From: DATEAX01 sp035288145
GTDB lineage: Bacteria; Patescibacteriota; UBA1384; UBA12157; JAENIV01
Direction: 5' to 3'
Assembly: GCA_035288145.1 (NCBI GenBank)
Contig: DATEAX010000031.1
Coordinates: 1-18,479 of the forward strand
DNA length: 18,479 bases
Shown here: in pieces, positions 1 through 6,231 of the stretch
Layout: every line of letters begins with the position of its first letter
Numbering within the stretch: the first letter of the stretch is position 1
Made by a program: the position numbers and the translations under genes
Notes under the pieces: model-generated
Database searches by the model: none
What the model saw: only the letters and a program-made list of their open reading frames with translations
Told to the model about the DNA's origin: nothing

Positions 1-2
1 AA

Positions 3-230
3 CGCAAGAAGGCAAAGGATAAAATCCGACAGCTGACTAGGGAGATACTGGAGTTTGGCCGTCGTAACAGCTTTTATCTGCCCACGCAGATTTGGGTTTA
101 CAAGCGGGAGGACATTTTGGCTTTTCAGAGCGAGGCCAGAAGTCTTTATGGCGGTTATCCGCCGGCGACGGGCCTTCGAGGGATGCTGGCAGGCGACCGT
201 TACTGGGACAGAATTCACATCGGATATTAG
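3..230 (+). CDS. C-terminal end of an unknown protein (partial)
   Basis: An open frame enters from the left edge and ends in TAG at 228-230, giving 75 residues of a C-terminus. It reads as an ordinary soluble protein end, with a basic helix-like start (RKKAKDKIRQLTREILEFGR) followed by an aromatic-rich part (FYLPTQIWVYKRED) and a Gly/Pro turn. I do not recognise the family. An intrinsic terminator 43 bases past the stop supports this as a gene end. The N-terminus lies outside the window, so function cannot be judged. Confidence 0.6.
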   Translation, partial: RKKAKDKIRQLTREILEFGRRNSFYLPTQIWVYKREDILAFQSEARSLYGGYPPATGLRGMLAGDRYWDRIHIGY

Positions 231-272
231 TCTCTATGGCTGCCAAAAGCTAACCCCGATCAATTTTTAAGG

Positions 273-302
273 GCGCAAGGAAAGATCTCTTGCGCTTTTT
301 TT
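273..302 (+). terminator. Intrinsic terminator after the first partial gene
   Basis: The stem GCGCAAG (273-279) pairs with CTTGCGC (289-295) and is followed by a T run interrupted by one C. It lies downstream of the stop at 230 and before the gene at 329. Confidence 0.75.
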
Positions 303-328
303 CTTGACTTTAAGCGACAAAAGGGCTA

Positions 329-670
329 ATGTCGAGCTTAAAGGGGGCGAAGAGATTGAAAGAAAAAGCCGTTTCACCGGGGGATCTTAAAGAACTCGTT
401 TCTCTCATTCGGGAAATCGTGAGATTGCAGATTAAATACATCGATTGTGGCTTTACTCCCAAGGAAATTGCGGGAACTTTTTCGAAAATTTATCGCCGGC
501 AATTCGAAAGATTGCTCACCCCGGCGGTGGTGGCAAAAATAGAGCGTGGTTCGTATCAGAGCCAGGGGTCACCGTTGAACAATGCCGATGCCGCCATCTC
601 CTATTGTTTAACTTTGTGCGGTGAGATAATGAAGGAGGTGACGGACACTTTGAAGAACAGAAAAAGATAA
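329..670 (+). CDS. Hypothetical protein, 113 aa
   Basis: A soluble, mostly helical, basic protein with no signal peptide or membrane segment. The N-terminus is Lys-rich. The middle (about residues 20-60) looks amphipathic, with LVSLIREIVRLQIKYIDCGF followed by TPKEIAGTFSKIYRRQFERL, which could be a small helical DNA- or protein-binding fold, but no family is recognised. The ATG at 329 has only a weak AAGGG upstream. The gene sits alone between two intrinsic terminators (273-302 and 672-701), so it is probably monocistronic. Confidence 0.6.
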   Translation: MSSLKGAKRLKEKAVSPGDLKELVSLIREIVRLQIKYIDCGFTPKEIAGTFSKIYRRQFERLLTPAVVAKIERGSYQSQGSPLNNADAAISYCLTLCGEIMKEVTDTLKNRKR

Positions 671-671
671 T

Positions 672-701
672 TCCCGGTGAAAATTTTGCCGGGATTTTTT
701 T
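672..701 (+). terminator. Intrinsic terminator of the 113-aa gene
   Basis: TCCCGG (672-677) pairs with CCGGGA (689-694) around an AT-rich loop and is followed by seven Ts. It starts two bases after the stop codon at 668-670. Confidence 0.8.
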
Positions 702-708
702 AATAAAC

Positions 709-733
709 TACCTCGCAGCAAGCTGACGAGGTA
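709..733. repeat. Inverted repeat upstream of tRNA-Leu
   Basis: TACCTCG (709-715) and CGAGGTA (727-733) form a perfect 7-bp stem around an 11-nt loop. There is no T run behind it, so it does not look like a terminator. It could be a processing or protein-binding site just upstream of the tRNA. Role unknown. Confidence 0.4.
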
Positions 734-761
734 TTCAGCCTCTTGAAAATAAAATACTAAG

Positions 762-847
762 GCCGCGGTGGCGGAATGGCAGACGCACAGGTCTCAAAAA
801 CCTGCGAGTGCAAGCTCATGAGAGTTCGACTCTCTCCCGCGGCACCA
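762..847 (+). tRNA. tRNA-Leu(CAA), CCA encoded
   Basis: The acceptor strand GCCGCGG (762-768) pairs with CCGCGGC (837-843), followed by discriminator A844 and a genomically encoded CCA (845-847). The anticodon arm is CAGGT/ACCTG with loop CTCAAAA, so the anticodon is CAA (795-797), reading UUG. The extended variable arm (GAG/CTC stem) is the type II form expected for leucine. The T arm is GAGAG-TTCGACT-CTCTC. All arms fold cleanly, so this is a functional-looking elongator tRNA. Confidence 0.95.
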
Positions 848-1226
848 CTTGTGCGGGGTGATAGCAATACCATGTGGGTCAGACCCCCCTTGTCCACCAT
901 TTTTGTATTAACTTTTTTATCAGCTGCATAGTTCTACCTTTTTACGCACGTGCGTTTTTTAATAGATAATAGATACTTGAAAAACGGCTAAAAGCATCGG
1001 ATGGCGCCGAAACGTTCTCTACGCTCTCACAATATCGTGCCTGATATCTACACTCAAAGCGAAGCCAATTTTAGCTTGGGCTTTTCTTAAATCTTTTTTA
1101 CAAAATCTTTTTTTACGATTTTTGCCCACTTTTCCAGTTCATACCTATAATTTATCCCTTTTTCACGCTGGAGCGGGAATAGGGGATAATTGATGAAGCA
1201 TGAATTCGCCCAGAAACCTCCGATTC
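848..1226. other. Non-coding stretch with two hairpins
   Basis: About 380 bases with no convincing gene on either strand. It holds a short palindrome, ACGC-ACGT-GCGT, followed by six Ts (943-960), which could terminate the tRNA transcript. An AAGCC/GGCTT stem near 1062-1083 is followed by T-rich sequence. A nested hairpin lies at 1152-1189, with TTATCCC pairing with GGGATAA and an inner CGC/GCG. Everything else is AT-rich with frequent stops. Confidence 0.5.
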
Positions 1227-1255
1227 TTGACATACACCTTATAATGTGTTATAAT
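1227..1255 (+). promoter_or_regulatory. Consensus sigma-70 promoter
   Basis: TTGACA (1227-1232), a 17-nt spacer, then TATAAT (1250-1255), a perfect match to the housekeeping consensus at both boxes. Transcription should start near 1262 and run into the hairpin-rich leader and the 187-aa gene. Confidence 0.85.
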
Positions 1256-1261
1256 AGTAAA

Positions 1262-1464
1262 GTTTGATAAGCACATTGAAAAGACGCGAGAGAGATAACT
1301 TCATCCTCCGTCGCTTAGCGGGTAGCGCCTTGGGTATCAAAATTATTGGTATTCAGCGCGCTACTCACGGTGAGTGGCGAAGGCCGCAATCTCGCGGCCA
1401 TTCACGCCCACGGGGCGTCCGCAAGGACAAATCCAACCCTACGGGCAAGAATAGGAGAAGTTAA
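1262..1464 (+). ncRNA. Hairpin-rich leader RNA (or a 66-aa basic ORF)
   Basis: About 200 nt between a consensus promoter and the TTG start at 1465. It contains several perfect stems: GTAGCGC 1322-1328 with GCGCTAC 1358-1364; GGCCGC 1382-1387 with GCGGCC 1394-1399; ACGCCC 1404-1409 with GGGCGT 1413-1418; and GTCC-GCAA-GGAC 1417-1428 with a GNRA-type tetraloop. GTGAGT 1370-1375 can pair either with ACTCAC 1363-1368 or with ATTCAC 1400-1405, so two exclusive folds are possible. One frame stays open as a 66-codon Arg-rich ORF from a TTG at 1264, but it has no Shine-Dalgarno site and a protein-like composition is doubtful. I favour a structured 5' leader. It matches no riboswitch family that I can name. 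Confidence 0.4.
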
Positions 1465-2028
1465 TTGAAGATCACAGCAAGAGTCAACGGAGAAATCAGC
1501 CCCCTAGTGGACACCCTGACCAAGCGAGGCATCACCGCCAAGTTGGTAAAGGGCGGCGTCATCATCGAACTGCCGGCACAGAAGAAGGAGTCATGGAACA
1601 ATCCCGACACCTATGAAGTTCCGGCAGAAGTGAACGGCGCAACGCTGTTCCTCGATGTAGCCGAAGAAGGTGGCGGAATGACCAACACCGGTAGCGGCAC
1701 AGTCGTGTGCGGGTTGAGCGGTAAAGCTCTCCGCCCCTACTATGTGCCCCGCGGTGGCCACCTCGCCTGCGGCACGCACGCCTACTTCTCGGTTCCCAAC
1801 GCGGTTGTGACGGTCACCGGTTATCGCCGAGATGACAATGTCACAATCGAAGAGCACAGGATCATTCGCGATGGAAACATCGCGCGGATCGAATCTAAGA
1901 AGCTCTGGAACGGGGAGCTGGAGGCATTGCCTGAATCGTTCAGTCACTTCCAGGCTGCTGCCGAAGCGGCAAGCGCCAAGGGCAATTGCTACCACTGCCG
2001 CTGCGTCCACTTCGCGGAAGCGAGGTAG
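1465..2028 (+). CDS. Hypothetical Cys/His-containing protein, 187 aa
   Basis: Soluble, with no signal peptide or membrane segment. The start is a TTG preceded by AGGAGAAG at proper spacing, and it directly abuts an upstream stop. The N-terminal 40 residues (MKITARVNGE, then GVIIELPAQK) look like a small alpha/beta element. The centre has Cys82 and Cys102 around a Gly-rich stretch ending ACGTH, and the C-terminus has CYHCRCVH (residues 175-182). This arrangement suggests metal binding, possibly zinc, but I recognise no family and assign no function. Codon use is more GC-rich than in the core genes further on. It has its own consensus promoter and terminator. Confidence 0.75.
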   Translation: MKITARVNGEISPLVDTLTKRGITAKLVKGGVIIELPAQKKESWNNPDTYEVPAEVNGATLFLDVAEEGGGMTNTGSGTVVCGLSGKALRPYYVPRGGHLACGTHAYFSVPNAVVTVTGYRRDDNVTIEEHRIIRDGNIARIESKKLWNGELEALPESFSHFQAAAEAASAKGNCYHCRCVHFAEAR

Positions 2029-2050
2029 TCGCACCCCTCTCCTCTCGCAT

Positions 2051-2089
2051 CCATGCCCCTTGCGGAAAAAACCGCTTGGGGCTTTTTTT
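2051..2089 (+). terminator. Intrinsic terminator, copy 1 of a 37-nt repeat
   Basis: GCCCC and GCGG (2055-2065) pair with CCGC and GGGGC (2072-2082) across a TT/TT internal mismatch and an AAAAAA loop, followed by seven Ts. Positions 2051-2087 are identical to 2829-2865 downstream of thyX. Confidence 0.9.
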
Positions 2090-2136
2090 AATCTTGCTTT
2101 TTTCCCTTAATTTTGTTGTAATTTATATTAGAGGAG

Positions 2137-2154
2137 GCCAAGCCAACGCTTGGC
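2137..2154 (+). repeat. Hairpin in the thyX leader
   Basis: GCCAAGC (2137-2143), loop CAAC, GCTTGGC (2148-2154): a perfect 7-bp stem about 25 nt before the thyX ribosome site and just after a GGAGG and a TATATT (2124-2129) that could be a -10 box. There is no T run, so it is not a terminator. It may affect mRNA stability or start-site access. Confidence 0.5.
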
Positions 2155-2190
2155 TTCATTCGTATCCTAAGAATAAAAGGAGGGGCGAAG

Positions 2191-2805
2191 ATGAAAATAC
2201 TGAAACCGTATTTTGTCATCGAAGACGAGGTTGATGGCGAGCAAATTCTAAAGAATCTGGAACGGTATGGCCGAACTTGCTACAAGTCCGAGGACAAAAC
2301 CACTCCTGATTCTGCGCGCAAATTCTTGGCAGGAATTATCAAAAGCGGCCATGAGTCCGTGATTGAACACGAAAAGGTGACAGTTCGCCTCATTTGTGAC
2401 CGAGGCGTGACTCACGAAATCGTCCGCCACCGAATTGCTTCGTACTCGCAGGAATCCACGCGCTACTGCAATTACAACTCGCGCGGAGTTCAAGTCATCG
2501 AGCCGTTCTTCTTCGTTGGCGATGACAAAAAGTACCAAATTTGGCTAACCGCAATGCATGCCTGCGAAGACGCCTACAACGGCTTAATCGAAGCGGGGGC
2601 GACTCCGCAAGAAGCAAGAACCGTTTTGCCAAATTCCCTCAAGACCGAGATTGTCATCACTTATAATCTGCGGGAGTGGAGGCATTTCTTCAAACTTCGA
2701 TGTTCAAAGCGAGCTCATCCCCAAATGCGAGAAATCACCATTCCGCTTCTTCGCGAATTTCAGCAACGGATACCCATCATCTTCGACGACATCGCCGAGG
2801 AGTAA
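2191..2805 (+). CDS. thyX: FAD-dependent thymidylate synthase ThyX
   Basis: Converts dUMP to dTMP using methylene-tetrahydrofolate, with FAD and NADPH as reductant, in the cytoplasm. The family signature RHRxxSxxxxSxR is intact: Arg79-His80-Arg81, Ser84, Ser89, Arg91 (RHRIASYSQESTRY). The conserved C-terminal pattern LREWRHFFKLRCSKRAHPQ, which contributes substrate and FAD contacts in this family, is also present. At 204 residues it is of normal length. The ATG at 2191 is preceded by a strong AAAGGAGGGG. It stands alone between two copies of the same terminator, with a hairpin in its leader. ThyX replaces the ThyA route; no thyA or folA is seen in this window. Confidence 0.95.
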   Translation: MKILKPYFVIEDEVDGEQILKNLERYGRTCYKSEDKTTPDSARKFLAGIIKSGHESVIEHEKVTVRLICDRGVTHEIVRHRIASYSQESTRYCNYNSRGVQVIEPFFFVGDDKKYQIWLTAMHACEDAYNGLIEAGATPQEARTVLPNSLKTEIVITYNLREWRHFFKLRCSKRAHPQMREITIPLLREFQQRIPIIFDDIAEE

Positions 2806-2828
2806 ATTCTCAAGTTGCTCTTTTGTGC

Positions 2829-2865
2829 CCATGCCCCTTGCGGAAAAAACCGCTTGGGGCTTTTT
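2829..2865 (+). terminator. Intrinsic terminator of thyX, copy 2 of the 37-nt repeat
   Basis: Same stem-loop as at 2051-2087, with identity over 37 nt including the AAAAAA loop and the first five Ts. It begins 23 bases after the thyX stop codon. Confidence 0.9.
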
Positions 2866-2883
2866 CTTATCTAAACGCTTTCA

Positions 2884-2910
2884 CATATTTGCCCCAAGAT
2901 GGCAAATATG
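2884..2910. promoter_or_regulatory. Palindromic operator candidate over the hemerythrin promoter
   Basis: CATATTTGCC (2884-2893) and GGCAAATATG (2901-2910) are perfect 10-bp inverted repeats separated by 7 bases. The element covers the -35 box and most of the spacer of the promoter at 2889-2917, where a repressor dimer would block polymerase. There is no T run, so it is not a terminator. Confidence 0.6.
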
Positions 2911-2917
2911 GTATATT
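2889..2917 (+). promoter_or_regulatory. Promoter for the hemerythrin-sortase pair
   Basis: TTGCCC (2889-2894), 17-nt spacer, TATATT (2912-2917). The predicted start near 2924 leaves only about six nucleotides before the ATG at 2930, consistent with an almost leaderless message. Confidence 0.6.
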
Positions 2918-2929
2918 GAAAATAGAAAA

Positions 2930-3457
2930 ATGACCCCCACCGAACAGCTAAAAACTGAACATGAAGCCATCAAAAGAATGCTTAAAATCCTCGAAAATAT
3001 CGTCGAAAGATTAGCAAAAGACGAATCCGTCCCCAAAGATGATTTAAATCGAATCGTTGAATTTATCCGGGTTTTTGCCGATTCCTGTCATCATGCCAAA
3101 GAAGAAAATGTCCTATTTCGAAAGCTGGAAAACGAAGGGATGTCCAAAGAAACAGGCCCAATCGGGGTGATGCTTTCAGAACACCAGGAGGGTCGGGGAT
3201 TTGTCCTGGGTATGGAAAACGGCTTAAATAAGAAAGACCTCTTCATTCAAAATGCCCGAAATTACATTAATTTATTAAGCCAGCACATCGAAAAAGAGGA
3301 GATGATTCTTTATCCGATGGCCGACCGTACGCTGTCCGCAGAGACCCAGAGCCAGATTTTAAAAGAATTTGACCAAATTGAGACGGAAAAAATCGGTTCG
3401 GGAAAACACGACGAATTTCACCGGCTTCTCGACCGTCTTGAGAAAATTTATCTTTAA
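2930..3457 (+). CDS. Hemerythrin-like (HHE) protein, 175 aa
   Basis: A four-helix hemerythrin/HHE-type protein expected to hold a di-iron (or similar metal) centre that senses or binds O2, NO or peroxide, or stores iron. Six candidate ligands are in the right helices: His11 (TEHEAI), His55 and Glu59 (CHHAKEENVLF), His85 (SEHQEGR), and His119 and Glu123 (HIEKEEMILYP). The frame is open further upstream, but that part crosses thyX and its terminator, so the ATG at 2930, just after a promoter, is chosen. There is no Shine-Dalgarno site. It is followed after nine bases by the sortase, so the two are probably co-transcribed. The palindrome over the promoter suggests ligand-dependent control, which is inference. 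Confidence 0.9.
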   Translation: MTPTEQLKTEHEAIKRMLKILENIVERLAKDESVPKDDLNRIVEFIRVFADSCHHAKEENVLFRKLENEGMSKETGPIGVMLSEHQEGRGFVLGMENGLNKKDLFIQNARNYINLLSQHIEKEEMILYPMADRTLSAETQSQILKEFDQIETEKIGSGKHDEFHRLLDRLEKIYL

Positions 3458-3466
3458 AGAGGAAAG

Positions 3467-4204
3467 ATGTTTCCCGCTCCAAAAATTTTAGACGAAAACG
3501 ACCTGCATAATCTTTTTCCCGAAGATGGAAAAGACGAATTTAAGGTGGAATTTCAGCCGGAAAAAGCCCCCGAAGCCGAACGTGCCCGCCTTGCCGCTCC
3601 GGCCAAACTTTGGAAAATCGTCGCCAAATTTGCCGGTCTCTTTGCAATAATTTTCATCATTACTTTCATCTTGGTAAATTTCTCCGCCCTAAAAAAAGGC
3701 TTTCGCTGGACCTGGAAAGTAAGCCTTTTGCGGCAACCCTATTCGCAAATTGTCGCCGTCCCCACCCCAGTTTTTGATCCAGAAACACCAGCCAAACTCT
3801 TGATTCCCAAAATCGAAGCCGACGCCCCGATCACTTGGAACGTCAACGAGGACAACATTCAGGCAAAACTATTGGATGGTTTAGTCCACTCCCAAGGCAC
3901 GGCTCTTCCCGGTCAAAAAGGCAACATTTTCATTACCGGTCATTCGTCTTATTATGCCTGGTCAAGTTCGCCTTATAAATCGGTTTTTGCCCTTTTGGAA
4001 AAACTCGAAGCCGGCGACAGAATCTACATTCAATATCAAGGGACGACCTTTACCTACGAGGTCAAAGAAACCAAAGTTGTTTCCCCGGAAAATGTCGAAG
4101 TGATGAATCAGTCCGAGGGAAACGAACTCACTCTGATGACCTGCGTCCCCATCGGCACCAATCTCAACCGCCTGATTATTAAAAGCACTCAAATTCCCTC
4201 TTAG
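3467..4204 (+). CDS. Membrane-anchored sortase, 245 aa
   Basis: A transpeptidase that cleaves a sorting motif in exported proteins and links them to the envelope, acting outside the membrane. A cytoplasmic N-terminal stretch of about 50 residues precedes a single membrane anchor (residues 51-72). The catalytic domain follows, with His159 (FITGHSSYY), Cys226 (LTLMTC) and Arg235 (LNRLII), the complete sortase triad. The motif LVHSQGTALPGQKGN resembles class D/E-like sortases. It starts at ATG after GAGGAAAG, nine bases past the hemerythrin gene. It converges with the PEGA gene and overlaps it by 4 bp. No LPxTG-type substrate is visible in the window. Confidence 0.92.
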   Translation: MFPAPKILDENDLHNLFPEDGKDEFKVEFQPEKAPEAERARLAAPAKLWKIVAKFAGLFAIIFIITFILVNFSALKKGFRWTWKVSLLRQPYSQIVAVPTPVFDPETPAKLLIPKIEADAPITWNVNEDNIQAKLLDGLVHSQGTALPGQKGNIFITGHSSYYAWSSSPYKSVFALLEKLEAGDRIYIQYQGTTFTYEVKETKVVSPENVEVMNQSEGNELTLMTCVPIGTNLNRLIIKSTQIPS

Positions 4205-4908
4205 CGGATGGTTTTACCCAAAACCCTTCCCTGATCCAGAAAGTACATCGTCTTGCCGTTGTTTCTAAAAGCGACGACCGTCAGCTCTTTAGTCGACAAA
4301 GTCACCAGCAACACGTCATTTGCGCCATCCAAATCGATCACCCGAATCTCATTTCCGATTTGAAAAACAATATGAGCCCGGTCGGGATACAAAACCGCCA
4401 TCTGGACACTGTCGCTAAAACGGGTAATCAGTCTCTCTTCGAAGTAAATTTCTTCGCCCTTTACGACCAGGCTTGGATCCGGAGTAAAACCCGTTCGCAC
4501 CATCTCCGTCGTAAGGTCTTTGGGAACCGGCACTTCTTGGGGCACGCTTAAAAACAGGACGATATCTTGATAAATGTTCGCTTTCTCCGGCAAAACATAA
4601 ATTGATTTCTGCCACGCCTGAAACCCTTGAGCGGAAATTTCCACTTCATAATAACCCGGCGGTAAATTGTTGATTTTAGTAGGCATTGCAAAACTATGGG
4701 GCTTACCGTTAACCTTGATTTCCGCCCGTCCCGGCGAGCCATTAAGGGAAATCAGGCCGGTTTTGACCAGTTTCCAGGTGCGGAAATTTAGCTGAAAACC
4801 GCGAGCTTTCAGATGAAGCAAAACGGCGAAGAAAATAAATGAGATAATCAGAATGAGCCAGAAGAGGAAAATTGTCAGTTTTTTTGAAAATTTTTTAAAT
4901 TTCATCAT
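4201..4908 (-). CDS. Membrane-anchored PEGA-domain protein, 235 aa
   Basis: A surface-exposed protein of unknown exact role. A Lys-rich start and a hydrophobic segment (about residues 10-30) form an N-terminal anchor. A PEGA-type beta domain follows at about residues 50-110, recognisable from the order NGSPGRAEIKVNGK, TKINNLPPGYYEVEIS and QGFQAWQKSIYV. The C-terminal half is rich in beta strands and could be part of a propeller-like or YVTN-like fold (ALYPDRAHIVFQIGNEIRVI), but it is too short for a full propeller. Two ATG codons in tandem (4908 and 4905) could start it. No Shine-Dalgarno site is seen. It is divergent from murA and overlaps the end of the sortase tail to tail. Confidence 0.8.
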   Translation of the reverse strand: MMKFKKFSKKLTIFLFWLILIISFIFFAVLLHLKARGFQLNFRTWKLVKTGLISLNGSPGRAEIKVNGKPHSFAMPTKINNLPPGYYEVEISAQGFQAWQKSIYVLPEKANIYQDIVLFLSVPQEVPVPKDLTTEMVRTGFTPDPSLVVKGEEIYFEERLITRFSDSVQMAVLYPDRAHIVFQIGNEIRVIDLDGANDVLLVTLSTKELTVVAFRNNGKTMYFLDQGRVLGKTIR

Positions 4909-4916
4909 TTAAATAT

Positions 4917-4945
4917 TTGAAAATAACCTGATTATATTATATAAT
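4917..4945 (+). promoter_or_regulatory. Promoter for murA-mreB
   Basis: TTGAAA (4917-4922), 17-nt spacer, TATAAT (4940-4945). The expected start is near 4952, giving a leader of about 17 nt with no Shine-Dalgarno site before the murA ATG at 4969. Confidence 0.75.
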
Positions 4946-4966
4946 AAAATTACATATCTAAATCAA
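4931..4966 (-). promoter_or_regulatory. Probable divergent promoter for the PEGA gene
   Basis: On the minus strand two overlapping TATAAT boxes (4941-4936 and 4936-4931) face the PEGA gene. The best -35 is TTGATT (4966-4961), with a long 19-nt spacer. The -10 boxes overlap the murA -10, so the two promoters probably compete. The weak -35 lowers confidence. Confidence 0.4.
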
Positions 4967-4968
4967 CT

Positions 4969-6231
4969 ATGGCGAAGTTTAAAATCCTACCGGCTAAAAA
5001 ACTTAGCGGCGTAATTCCGGTTTACGGGGCAAAAAACGCCGCCATTAAGATGATTGCCGGAAGCTTACTTTTAAAAGGGGAAACAATCCTGGACAATATC
5101 CCGGATATTTTGGATATTCAAAAAATCATCCGGATTTTAGAAAAATTGGGAGTAAGTTTCCATAGAGACGGCCACCGGCTTAAAATTTCCACCCAAAATC
5201 TCCGCCCCGGCGACCCTGACCCCAAACTCGTCAGCGAAATCCGGGCCTCCGTCGTCCTCGTAGGACCTCTGCTTTCCCGCTTCTCAAGTGTCAATCTGCC
5301 TCATCCCGGCGGGTGTACCATTGGTCAACGACCGATTGACCGACACCTTCAGGCCTTCCGTCATCTCGGGGCAGACGTCGATGAAACCAAGGGCTATTAC
5401 CATTTCCAGATGCCTGAAACTATTAAAAACCGTCCTGTCAAAGTAAAATTTTCTGAAATCTCCGTCACCGCCACGGAAAACGTCCTCCTTTTTGGCGCCC
5501 TTCAGGAGAGACAAATCGAGATTGAAAATGCCGCCCTTGAACCAGAAGTAATCGATTTAATCGAATTTTTAAAAAAAGCCGGGGTGGAAATTTCCTTAAA
5601 TGGCCGTCGAATGGCCATTCGCGGCCGCCGCAATCTCTCGCCGGTGAAACACCGGGTTATTCCCGACCGGATTGAGGCGGGCACTTTTGGCATCCTTGCC
5701 GCCGCCACTAAATCGTCTCTCAAAATCATTGGCCTCATCCCCGAGCATCTCGAAAACCTCCTTGACAAATTTCAAAAAATGGGTGTTCAATTTGAACGCG
5801 GCGGCGATTTCCTTTATATTAAGAAGTCGCCCCGGCTCAAGGCCCTCGATATTGCCACCGCCCCATTTCCCGGATTTCCCACCGACCTTCAACCGCCAAT
5901 GGGCGTTCTTCTGACTCAAGCTGCGGGAATAAGTCGCCTCAAGGAAAATATCTTTTCCAACCGCCTGGAATACTTGGGCGAACTTCAAAAAATGGGTGCC
6001 CGAATCAAAATTTCCTCCTCTCGCGAAGCCAAAATTTACGGACCTAAAGAACTAAACGGAGACAAGATTGAAAGTTTAGATCTTCGGGCGGGTGCGACCC
6101 TCCTGATTGCCGGGCTCACGGCCAAATATGGCGAGACGGTGATCAATCATGCGGAAAATATTGATCGGGGATACGAAAAAATTGAAGAAAGATTGCAAAA
6201 CATCGGGGCCAATATCCAAAGGGTTCAATGA
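4969..6231 (+). CDS. murA: UDP-N-acetylglucosamine 1-carboxyvinyltransferase MurA
   Basis: Catalyses the first committed step of peptidoglycan synthesis, transferring enolpyruvate from phosphoenolpyruvate to UDP-GlcNAc, in the cytoplasm. It has the typical length (420 aa) and the two-domain EPSP-synthase-like fold. Key residues are in place: Lys22-Asn23 (GAKNAA), Cys116 in the mobile loop (PGGCTIGQRPIDRH), the active-site Asp306 (FPTDLQPP) and Arg373 near the C-terminus (DLRAGATLLIAGL). Cys rather than Asp at position 116 predicts fosfomycin sensitivity of the enzyme. The stop overlaps the mreB start (ATGA), so the two are translationally coupled. There is no Shine-Dalgarno site. Confidence 0.96.
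   Translation: MAKFKILPAKKLSGVIPVYGAKNAAIKMIAGSLLLKGETILDNIPDILDIQKIIRILEKLGVSFHRDGHRLKISTQNLRPGDPDPKLVSEIRASVVLVGPLLSRFSSVNLPHPGGCTIGQRPIDRHLQAFRHLGADVDETKGYYHFQMPETIKNRPVKVKFSEISVTATENVLLFGALQERQIEIENAALEPEVIDLIEFLKKAGVEISLNGRRMAIRGRRNLSPVKHRVIPDRIEAGTFGILAAATKSSLKIIGLIPEHLENLLDKFQKMGVQFERGGDFLYIKKSPRLKALDIATAPFPGFPTDLQPPMGVLLTQAAGISRLKENIFSNRLEYLGELQKMGARIKISSSREAKIYGPKELNGDKIESLDLRAGATLLIAGLTAKYGETVINHAENIDRGYEKIEERLQNIGANIQRVQ

Noticed and set aside
762..2900. Element integrated at tRNA-Leu
   Set aside because: The tRNA is complete, but no integrase and no repeat of its 3' end were found downstream in the window.
2651..2929. Longer hemerythrin protein starting inside thyX
   Set aside because: The extra 93 codons cross the thyX coding end, its terminator and the promoter. 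The ATG at 2930 directly follows the promoter.
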